Source: an uncultured Bacteroidales bacterium
Lineage (GTDB): Bacteria; Bacteroidota; Bacteroidia; Bacteroidales; Bacteroidaceae
Length of the DNA stretch: 5,295 nt
Direction: 5' to 3'
Assembly (NCBI GenBank): GCA_945788445.1
Contig: CALZMA010000080.1
Span: 1-5,295, forward strand
In this document: positions 1 to 5,189 of the stretch, one piece after another
Position numbering within the stretch: position 1 is the first letter of the stretch
Layout: every line of letters begins with the position of its first letter
The notes under the pieces: model-generated
What the model saw: only the letters and a program-made list of their open reading frames with translations
What the model was told of the DNA's origin: nothing
Database searches by the model: none
Made by a program: the position numbers and the translations under genes

Positions 1-228
1 GTCGATGCGGTCGAGCAGGTCGAGGAGGGAGGCGTCGGGCTGGCGGCGCGGGGGCACCACGACGGCCACGCCGCCCGCGGCCTCGACGGCGCGGAAATAG
101 CCGGGGAGGAGCTGGAGGCGGTCATCGGCGAAGTTGCCCGTGATGGCGATGAGCGGACGCCTTTCTTCTTCGATGGAATGGGTGCGCTGGAGCTCGGCGA
201 GCTGCGGCGCAAGGTTGAACGAAGCCAT
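1..228 (-). CDS. Class I glutamine amidotransferase-like protein, peptidase C26 (gamma-glutamyl-GABA hydrolase) family, N-terminal part only
   Basis: Only the first 76 codons are present; the gene continues past base 1. The start is ATG at 228. Residues 24-34 read RRPLIAITGNF, followed by a tyrosine-containing GYFRAVEAAGG stretch and VAVVVPP near residue 60. This order (first beta strand RPLIGIT, then a helix with Y and AAGG, then a strand ending in PP) is typical of the N-terminus of peptidase C26 proteins, the PuuD-like gamma-glutamyl hydrolases, which cleave gamma-glutamyl amide bonds in the cytoplasm using a Cys-His-Glu triad. The catalytic cysteine would lie downstream, outside the window, so activity cannot be judged. 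The gene starts 25 bases after the DUF4491 gene with no promoter visible between, so it is probably the third gene of the lrp unit. The family call is fairly firm; the substrate is unknown. Confidence 0.75.
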   Translation of the reverse strand, partial: MASFNLAPQLAELQRTHSIEEERRPLIAITGNFADDRLQLLPGYFRAVEAAGGVAVVVPPRRQPDASLLDLLDRID

Positions 229-253
229 GCTGGGGAGTCAGTTTGGGGAGTTG

Positions 254-541
254 TCAGGAGCGGTGGCCGGGACCTTTGGGGAACCAGCCCTTTTTCACGC
301 GCTGCCGCTGCTCGAAGAGCTCGAGGATGGACCACAGACACGAGAAACCCGTGACGCCGAGCAGCGCGCTCACCATCACGTGGTCTACGCAGCAGGCACC
401 GACAATCGCGCCGATGCCTGCGAGCAGGAAGAGGTACCACGGACGCGTGCCGAAGTAGTACTCTGTCTTGATGACTATGGGATGGAAAAGGCCAATGATG
501 AGAAAGGTGGCCAATCCGATGAGTGGACCGTAAAGGTTCAT
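254..541 (-). CDS. DUF4491 family small integral membrane protein
   Basis: The 95-residue protein begins at ATG 541 and ends at TGA 254. Three hydrophobic segments are visible: about residues 6-24, 35-52 and 55-74. A conserved-looking stretch HPIVIKTEYYFGTRPW (20-35) joins the first two, and the tail is polar, with SILELFEQRQRVKKGWFP at 71-88. These motifs and the length match what I remember of DUF4491, a Bacteroidales family of about 95-100 residues with no assigned function. The protein should sit in the inner membrane with a basic, charged C-terminal tail; which side the tail faces is not certain. It lies 51 bases after lrp and 25 bases before the C26 gene, on the same strand, so co-transcription is likely. 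No function is inferred beyond membrane location. Confidence 0.85.
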   Translation of the reverse strand: MNLYGPLIGLATFLIIGLFHPIVIKTEYYFGTRPWYLFLLAGIGAIVGACCVDHVMVSALLGVTGFSCLWSILELFEQRQRVKKGWFPKGPGHRS

Positions 542-592
542 GGGTCAGAAAGGGTGGCTATATATATAATAGGTGTAGCCCCGCGGCCGTCG

Positions 593-1060
593 CTATGCTT
601 CGTCGAGCACTACGGGCACGGTGCGGCTGATGCTCTGCTCGAGGGAGATGAGGGTTTCCGTAGAGATGACTCCCTGAATTTCCTGTATGCGGTTGTTGAG
701 CAGGTCCATGAGGTGTTCGTTGTCGCGGGAATAGAGCTTGATGAGCATGGTGTAGGGACCGGTAGTGAAGTGGCACTCGACGATTTCGGGGATTTTCTCG
801 AGTTCCTCGGCCACGTCCTTGTACATCGAGCCGCGTTCGAGCTTGATGCCCACGTAGGTGCAGGTACTGTAGCCTATGCTTTTGGGGCATACGTTGTAGC
901 CCGAGCCGGTGATGACGCCGGCTTCGATGAGCCGCTGCACGCGCTGGTGGATGGCTGCGCGCGAAACGCCGCACACGGCGGCCACGTCCTTGAAGGGAAT
1001 GCGCGCATTGACAGAGATTATCTTGAGGATTTTAAGGTCGAGCAGGTCTACTTTTTCCAT
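593..1060 (-). CDS. Lrp/AsnC family transcriptional regulator
   Basis: This is a 155-residue DNA-binding protein, the usual length for the family. An N-terminal helix-turn-helix spans about residues 4-50 (DLLDLKILKIISVNARIPF, then VAAVCGVSRAAIHQRVQRLIEAGVI), and a RAM/AsnC ligand-binding domain spans about 65-142, with the characteristic VECHFTTGPYTMLIKLY at 94-110 and TETLISLEQS at 134-143. Family members bind amino acids or similar small molecules and assemble into dimers and octamers; the ligand here cannot be read from sequence. ATG 1060 was chosen over a longer frame reaching 1126: the extra 22 residues would not match the family, and that upstream start falls in the -33 element of a strong candidate promoter. 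The gene heads a likely unit with DUF4491 and the C26 peptidase-like gene, and may regulate itself. Confidence 0.93.
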   Translation of the reverse strand: MEKVDLLDLKILKIISVNARIPFKDVAAVCGVSRAAIHQRVQRLIEAGVITGSGYNVCPKSIGYSTCTYVGIKLERGSMYKDVAEELEKIPEIVECHFTTGPYTMLIKLYSRDNEHLMDLLNNRIQEIQGVISTETLISLEQSISRTVPVVLDEA

Positions 1061-1096
1061 GGGGTAAATTAGGTTATAGGGTTCTTCTTGCAAGAG

Positions 1097-1127
1097 CAAA
1101 AGTAGGGCTTTCAAGCAAACTGACAAA
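1097..1127 (-). promoter_or_regulatory. Bacteroidetes-type promoter for the lrp unit
   Basis: On the minus strand a -33 TTTG (1127-1124) is followed after exactly 19 bases by the -7 box TACTTTTG (1104-1097), a full match to the Bacteroidetes sigma-ABfr consensus TTTG-N19-21-TAnnTTTG. The expected transcription start is near 1090, giving a leader of about 30 bases before ATG 1060. The surrounding 1061-1200 region is much more AT-rich than the genes. Confidence 0.72.
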
Positions 1128-1137
1128 AAATATAGGA

Positions 1138-1172
1138 AAAATTGTAGCTTTTATCCAAATTTCTACATTTGT
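1138..1172. promoter_or_regulatory. Imperfect inverted repeat upstream of the lrp promoter, possible operator
   Basis: Bases 1138-1147 (AAAATTGTAG) and 1163-1172 (CTACATTTGT) are inverted copies with 8 of 10 matching positions and a 15-base AT-rich spacer. The repeat lies about 50-80 bases upstream of the predicted lrp start point. Lrp/AsnC proteins commonly bind AT-rich imperfect palindromes near their own promoters. That this is such a site is inference only: the region is AT-rich, so a weak palindrome could arise by chance. Confidence 0.25.
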
Positions 1173-1240
1173 TTCGTGATTTTTGAAGTCCTCTGCATAA
1201 CAAATGGTAGCCTTTGCGCGATGTCGCCTTCCGCCGCGCG

Positions 1241-2383
1241 CTATTCCTCGGCGGCGCGGGTGAGCTCGTCGGGGAGGTTGGCGGGCGGCGTGAGCCCCTT
1301 CTTTTTCCAGCCTTCGAGCTGGCTCACGATGTTGCCGCGGCCCGTGGTGAGCTGTCGCTGGGCATCGTCGTAGGTGCGCTGCAGCTGGGCGAGGCCCGTG
1401 CCGATTTTGGTAAAATTCTGGGCGAAGGTGGCGAACTTCTTATAGAGTTTTTCGGCCGAGGTGTAGATTTCGCTCACGGAGCGGCTCTGCAGTTCGCTCT
1501 GCCAGAGGTTGTAGGCGAGCTGGAGGGCCATGAGGAGGTTGGTGGGGTTGATGAGGATGATGCGAGCGGCGTAGGCATCGGTGGGGAGCTGGGGGTCGGC
1601 ATTGACGGCGGCCACGTAGGCGGCCTCGCCGGGGATGAACATGAGCACGTAGCCGATGGTGTCGGGCACGAGCTTCTGGTAGTTTTTCGCGGAGAGCTCC
1701 TTGATGTGCTGGCGCACGCTGCGCACGTGTTCCTTGAGCTTCTGGGCCTGTTCCTCGGCGGTGTCGGCGGCGACATACTCGGTGTATGCCTTGAGCGACA
1801 CCTTGCTGTCGATGACCACGTTGCGCCGTTCGGGCAGGTGTACGACCACGTCGGGAATGGCCTTGCTGCCGGCCTCTCCGTCCACGTGGTGCTGGAGCGT
1901 GAAGTCTCGCCCTTCGGTCAGTCCTGCCGTGGAGAGCAGGTTAGCCAGCACGGCTTCGCCCCAGTTGCCCTGGAGCTTGGAGTTGCCCTTGAGTGCCTTG
2001 GCGAGGTCCTCGGCTTCTCGGCCGAGGTTAGCGGTCTGTCGCACGAGGGCCTCGATGTAGCGGTCGAGCGAGGCGTGGGAGCTGACAAACTGGGTGCGGA
2101 AGCTCTCGATGTCGTGGCCGAGTGGCTTCAGGAGGGCCTCGAGGCTGTGGAGGTGCTGCTCGCGGAGGGTGTCGCCTTGGGTGCGCATCATTTCGACCGA
2201 CATGGCCTTGAACTCGGCGCGGAGGGCAGCGGCCTGGCGGCGTGCGTTTTCGTCGGCGTGGGTGCGTTCGGCCTCGAGGGCGGCCTGTGCGCGCAGGGCG
2301 TCGGAGCGCGTGCGGAGCAGGGCGAGGGCATAGCCCGCGGCAAAGGCGAGGGCGGCGAGGAGGAGAATGAGGAGGGTGTTCAT
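1241..2383 (-). CDS. rmuC: DNA recombination protein RmuC
   Basis: This 380-residue protein has the RmuC layout. It starts with a hydrophobic N-terminal anchor at residues 3-22, with the rest on the cytoplasmic side. A charged, alanine- and glutamate-rich helical coiled-coil region runs over about 25-130. The RmuC core then carries KGNSKLQGNWGEAVLANLL at 132-150, PDVVVHLP at 177-184, VVIDSKVSLKAY at 189-200, YVLMFIPGEAAYVAA at 245-259 and IILINPTNLLMALQLAYNLW at 275-294. E143, D178, D192 and K194 (in IDSK) have the spacing expected of a PD-(D/E)XK nuclease fold. In E. coli, RmuC limits rearrangements between inverted repeats; the biochemical activity is not well established. Its ATG lies 4 bases after the stop of the AEC transporter gene, so the two are almost certainly co-transcribed. 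No clear intrinsic terminator follows the TAG at 1243-1241. Confidence 0.95.
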   Translation of the reverse strand: MNTLLILLLAALAFAAGYALALLRTRSDALRAQAALEAERTHADENARRQAAALRAEFKAMSVEMMRTQGDTLREQHLHSLEALLKPLGHDIESFRTQFVSSHASLDRYIEALVRQTANLGREAEDLAKALKGNSKLQGNWGEAVLANLLSTAGLTEGRDFTLQHHVDGEAGSKAIPDVVVHLPERRNVVIDSKVSLKAYTEYVAADTAEEQAQKLKEHVRSVRQHIKELSAKNYQKLVPDTIGYVLMFIPGEAAYVAAVNADPQLPTDAYAARIILINPTNLLMALQLAYNLWQSELQSRSVSEIYTSAEKLYKKFATFAQNFTKIGTGLAQLQRTYDDAQRQLTTGRGNIVSQLEGWKKKGLTPPANLPDELTRAAEE

Positions 2384-2387
2384 GGGC

Positions 2388-3314
2388 TTAGAGCAGGCTG
2401 GTGAGATAGGCCATAAGGGGAATGCTGAGGACGGAGAAGAGGGTGGTGAGGAAGAGCCCTTGGGTCATCACGCGCTCGTCCTGCCCGTACTGTAGGCAGA
2501 GCATGATGCCGTTGGTGGCCACGGGCATCGCGCTGAGCACCACGGCCACGCTGGTCACGAAGGGGTCTACGCCGCACAGGCGCAGCGCGCCCCCGACCAC
2601 GAGGGGCACGAGGAGTAGGCGCAGCAGGGTAATGGTGTAGGCAAAACGGTTGCCGAGCATGTCGCGCACGGGGATATGGCTGAGGCTGGAACCGATGATG
2701 AGGAGGGCGCAGGGGGTGGTGATGTCGCCCAGGAGGTGGAAGAACTGGCTCACGGGCTCCGGCGTAGGGATGCCGAGGAGGGCGACCACAACGGCGAGCA
2801 ACGAGGCGACGACGCAGGGGGAGAACACGAGCTTGGGGGAGAAGGCGGAGGTGGCCTTGCCGCCGTTGATGAACGACACGCCGATGGTGAAGATGAGCAG
2901 ATTGAAGGGAATGTTGAGCACGGAGGCGCAGAACACGGCCTTGGGGCCGAACACGGCGTCGCAGACGGGGTAGCCGATGAAGCTGACGTTGCCGAAGGCT
3001 ATCATGAAACGCGCTATGCCGCGCCGCGAGCGGTTGACGCGGAGCAGCCGGGGCAGGAGGTAGGCGAGGCCGATGAGCACGGCATAGTTGACCACAGCGG
3101 CAAAGCCGAGGGCGAGGAGTTCGCTCTTCTCGAACTGGAGGTCCTTGCCCATGACAGAGGCGAGGATGAGTGTGGGCATCGACACGTTGAGGATGAAGAC
3201 GGAGAGCTTGCGGTCGAGTTCGCCGGCCCAGAGGTTGCGTTTGGCGGCAAAGAAGCCTACGAGCACCATGCCGAAGATCATCAGCATTTGGGAAAGGATG
3301 TGGAGAAAGTCCAT
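2388..3314 (-). CDS. AEC (auxin efflux carrier) family membrane transporter
   Basis: The 308-residue protein is hydrophobic throughout, with about ten membrane segments, as expected for the family. AEC-type signatures are visible: NVSMPTLILA at 43-52, FGNVSFIGYPV at 107-117, ITTPCALLIIGSSL at 198-211 and AMPVATNGIMLCLQYGQDE at 262-280. Characterised bacterial AEC relatives move organic acids such as malate and malonate; the substrate here cannot be predicted. ATG 3314 (MDFLHILSQ) was chosen. A longer frame begins at a TTG at 3344, but that TTG is the last three bases of the predicted -7 promoter box, so the added ten residues would lie upstream of the transcript start. The gene leads a tight pair with rmuC, and nothing in the known function of RmuC explains the pairing. 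Confidence 0.88.
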   Translation of the reverse strand: MDFLHILSQMLMIFGMVLVGFFAAKRNLWAGELDRKLSVFILNVSMPTLILASVMGKDLQFEKSELLALGFAAVVNYAVLIGLAYLLPRLLRVNRSRRGIARFMIAFGNVSFIGYPVCDAVFGPKAVFCASVLNIPFNLLIFTIGVSFINGGKATSAFSPKLVFSPCVVASLLAVVVALLGIPTPEPVSQFFHLLGDITTPCALLIIGSSLSHIPVRDMLGNRFAYTITLLRLLLVPLVVGGALRLCGVDPFVTSVAVVLSAMPVATNGIMLCLQYGQDERVMTQGLFLTTLFSVLSIPLMAYLTSLL

Positions 3315-3341
3315 GAGCAGTATGTTTTGTGTTTCGGCCTG

Positions 3342-3372
3342 CAAAATTACATCCGTCGCCCTTTCGGCGAAA
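3342..3372 (-). promoter_or_regulatory. Bacteroidetes-type promoter for the AEC transporter-rmuC unit
   Basis: On the minus strand the -7 box TAATTTTG (3349-3342) fully matches TAnnTTTG. Nineteen bases upstream is TTTC (3372-3369), a 3-of-4 match to the -33 TTTG. The transcription start is expected near 3335, about 20 bases before ATG 3314. The -33 element lies inside the palindrome at 3353-3381. Confidence 0.6.
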
Positions 3373-3381
3373 GGGCTACGG
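3353..3381. promoter_or_regulatory. 29-base palindrome overlapping the AEC gene promoter, candidate operator
   Basis: The core is a perfect palindrome of 9-base arms, GCCCTTTCG (3358-3366) and CGAAAGGGC (3368-3376), around one central G. After one mismatch (3357/3377) the arms extend by four further paired bases (CCGT 3353-3356 with ACGG 3378-3381). It covers the -33 element of the predicted promoter, where a bound repressor would block polymerase. It could instead be a dispersed palindromic repeat or an RNA hairpin from read-through transcription. The symmetry is certain; the role is inferred. Confidence 0.4.
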
Positions 3382-3435
3382 CGAAAATCTGCGACGTGCG
3401 GCGGGATTTTCCCCCGGCGGGGCGGTAGAAAACCG

Positions 3436-3505
3436 TCGGCACCTGGAATTTCCGGGGGCTGCGGACGGGCGGTCCGGAGCGGGGAGGAGAAATTCCAGGT
3501 GCCGA
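3436..3505 (-). terminator. Perfect 16-base inverted repeat downstream of nhaD, possible terminator
   Basis: Bases 3436-3451 (TCGGCACCTGGAATTT) and 3490-3505 are exact inverted copies separated by 38 bases. The spacer holds a smaller hairpin, CGGAC (3462-3466) with GTCCG (3472-3476). In the nhaD transcript the structure begins 66 bases after the TAA stop and is followed by CGGTTTTC, so only a four-base T run. The long loop and short T run make it an untypical intrinsic terminator. Its place between convergently unrelated units (end of nhaD, promoter of the AEC gene) favours termination, but a dispersed repeat is an alternative. Confidence 0.35.
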
Positions 3506-3547
3506 TTTGTCAGCATAAAATATGTGCGCCGGTCCGGCCGGAGGCGG

Positions 3548-3559
3548 CGGCACGTGCCG
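3548..3559. repeat. Perfect 12-base palindrome just after the nhaD stop codon
   Basis: CGGCACGTGCCG is fully self-complementary and lies 12 bases past the nhaD stop in a very GC-rich stretch. The neighbouring ten bases GGACGGGCGG at 3559-3568 recur exactly at 3463-3472, inside the spacer of the larger inverted repeat, which hints that this gap was built from duplicated repeat pieces. With no T run behind it, it is a weak terminator candidate on its own. Confidence 0.4.
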
Positions 3560-3571
3560 GACGGGCGGGCA

Positions 3572-4918
3572 TTAGATGCCGAGTACCACGCGCTGGAGGT
3601 AGTAGCAGAGGATGCCGGCGAAGTAGCCCACGAAGGCTATCCACGTGATGCGCTTCATGTACCAGCCGAAGGTGATTTTCTCCAAGCCCATGACGACCAC
3701 GCCGGCGGCCGAACCGATGATGAGCATGGAACCGCCCACGCCGGCACAGTAGGCGAGGAGTTGCCAGAAGATGCCGTCCTGTGCGAAGTCGCCGGTGGGG
3801 GCCATGGGATACATGCCCATGCAGCCGGCCACGAGGGGCACGTTGTCGACGATGGAAGAGAGCACGCCGATGATGCCCGTGACGAGGAAGTGGTCACCGT
3901 CGAAGAAGGTGTTGAGCCCTGCGCCGAGCTGCGTGAGCACACCGATGACTTCGAGACAGGCTACGGCCATGAGGATGCCGAGGAAGAAGAGTATGGTGGA
4001 CATGTCGATGCGCGAGAGCATGTTGGTGACGCGTCGCTGGGTGCCGCAGGAGCCTCCGCCGTGGGCGAGGTGGCGGTAGAAGATTTCCGTCACGGTCCAG
4101 AGCAGGCCGAGCACGAGCAGGATGCCCACGAAGGGGGGCAGGTGGGTGATGCCCTTGAAGATGGGCACGAAGATGAGGCCGCCCACGCCGAGGAAGAACA
4201 CGATTTTGCGCTGCGAGGCGGTGAGGTCAGTGTCGCAGCCACACACGCCCTTCGTTTCGTCGTAGGCAAGTTCGCCCTTGAGGTGAAGCGAAAGCAGGTA
4301 GGCGGGAATGAGCATGGAGATGAGCGAGGGCAGGAAGATTTCCTTGATGACACCGGCGGCGGTGACGAGTCCCTTGTTCCAGATCATGATGGTGGTGACG
4401 TCGCCTATGGGGGAGAAGGCACCGCCGGAGTTGGCGGCGATGACCACGAGGGAGGCGTAGATGAGGCGGTCGTGGTGGTCGCTCACGAGTTTGCGCAGGA
4501 GCATCACCATGACGATGCTGGTGGTGAGGTTGTCGAGGATGGCGGAGAGGAAGAAGGTGAGGAATGCGATGCGCCAGAGCAGGCCTCGCTTGCTGTGGGT
4601 CCGGAGCAGGTTCCTGACGAAGTTGAAACCGCCGCTCTGGTCCACGAGTTCCACAATGGTCATGGCGCCCATGAGGAAGAAGAGGGTGGTGGACGTGGTG
4701 CCGAGGTGGTGTTCAATCACACTGCTCACGGCGAGCGCCACGTTGCTGCCGACGGCCTCGGCCAGGTAGGCGCCGGGGTCGAACATGAAGAGCGTCCAGC
4801 AGCCCACGAACATCAGCAGCGCTATGGCCGCCTTGTTGATGCGCGTGAGGCTTTCAATCGCGATAAAGAAGTAACCGATAACAAAGACTGCGATAATTGC
4901 AAGGGTCAATGTACTCAT
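3572..4918 (-). CDS. nhaD: Na+/H+ antiporter, NhaD family
   Basis: The 448-residue inner-membrane protein has roughly a dozen hydrophobic segments and belongs to the ion transporter superfamily; NhaD proteins expel Na+ (or Li+) in exchange for H+. Two related halves each carry an Asp-Asn motif in a broken membrane helix: AILDNLTTSIVM at 126-137 and SIVDNVPLVAG at 355-365. Other family-like stretches are ANSGGAFSPIGDVTTIMIWN at 162-181 and GSAAGVVVMGLEKITFGWY at 402-420. D129 and D358 are the obvious candidates for cation binding, by analogy to the superfamily. Two loops are cysteine-bearing, GVCGCD (224-229) and GGGSCG (287-292). ATG 4918 opens directly onto the first membrane helix. No consensus promoter lies in the 60 bases upstream; the nearest -7-like box is in a repeat at 5199-5192. 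The gene appears to be transcribed alone. Confidence 0.92.
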   Translation of the reverse strand: MSTLTLAIIAVFVIGYFFIAIESLTRINKAAIALLMFVGCWTLFMFDPGAYLAEAVGSNVALAVSSVIEHHLGTTSTTLFFLMGAMTIVELVDQSGGFNFVRNLLRTHSKRGLLWRIAFLTFFLSAILDNLTTSIVMVMLLRKLVSDHHDRLIYASLVVIAANSGGAFSPIGDVTTIMIWNKGLVTAAGVIKEIFLPSLISMLIPAYLLSLHLKGELAYDETKGVCGCDTDLTASQRKIVFFLGVGGLIFVPIFKGITHLPPFVGILLVLGLLWTVTEIFYRHLAHGGGSCGTQRRVTNMLSRIDMSTILFFLGILMAVACLEVIGVLTQLGAGLNTFFDGDHFLVTGIIGVLSSIVDNVPLVAGCMGMYPMAPTGDFAQDGIFWQLLAYCAGVGGSMLIIGSAAGVVVMGLEKITFGWYMKRITWIAFVGYFAGILCYYLQRVVLGI

Positions 4919-4962
4919 GGAATTTGTAAGTGTTTAAGGATTATTTTTAGTGTGCATCGTCA

Positions 4963-5188
4963 TGCGTTCAACGCAGAGGGCTGAAAGCCCGGCCTTCAGC
5001 CCATAGCCCAGGGTGAAGCCCTGGGTTGGGGTGGGGGTTATTCGATGAGCCCTGTAGGGGCGACACATTATACGTCCGCATAGGGGTGCCGCCCTTACAG
5101 GGCTCATCGGACGTAGCCGGACCCAACCCAGGGCTTCACCCTGGGCTATGGGCTAAAGGTCGGGCTTTCAGCCCTCCACGTTTGCGCG
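4963..5188. repeat. Composite long inverted repeat, MITE- or REP-like palindromic element
   Basis: The outer arms 4976-5030 and 5122-5176 are inverted copies, 53 of 55 bases identical. After a symmetrical unpaired 12-base stretch on each side (5031-5042 and 5110-5121), inner arms 5043-5066 and 5086-5109 match at 22 of 24. The central loop is 19 bases. Outside the arms, 4963-4975 and 5177-5188 are also weakly similar in inverted orientation with an indel. The arms contain small palindromes: GGGCTGAAAGCCC (4978-4990) and CCCAGGGTGAAGCCCTGGG (5007-5025). TACGTCCG at 5071-5078 also pairs exactly with 5108-5115, giving an alternative fold. Motifs of the type CCCAGGG...CCCTGGG and GAGCCCTGTAGGGGCG recur between genes in many bacterial genomes as I recall; some such repeats depend on RAYT transposases. 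No transposase is encoded here. A 66-codon open frame at 5026-5226 is only repeat sequence. Confidence 0.8.
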
Positions 5189-5189
5189 C

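Noticed and set aside
560..571. TATATATATAAT run between lrp and the DUF4491 gene as a promoter
   Set aside because: It lacks TAnnTTTG and a TTTG -33 element on the minus strand, and the gap of 51 bases fits co-transcription.
134..1072. 312-codon open frame on the plus strand spanning lrp and the DUF4491 gene
   Set aside because: It crosses three real minus-strand genes and has no recognisable domain; the minus-strand proteins match known families.
1214..2404. 396-codon open frame on the plus strand opposite rmuC
   Set aside because: It is the antisense of rmuC with biased G/V/E/L composition and no recognisable domain; RmuC motifs are clear on the minus strand.
3329..4984. 551-codon open frame on the plus strand opposite nhaD
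   Set aside because: Its translation is a low-complexity run rich in H, E, D, G and V, which is what the reverse complement of a GC-rich membrane-protein gene gives. The minus strand holds a convincing NhaD protein across the same bases.
4963..5188. Insertion sequence with its own transposase
   Set aside because: The element is about 200 bases and encodes no transposase; it can only be a non-autonomous element or a structural repeat.
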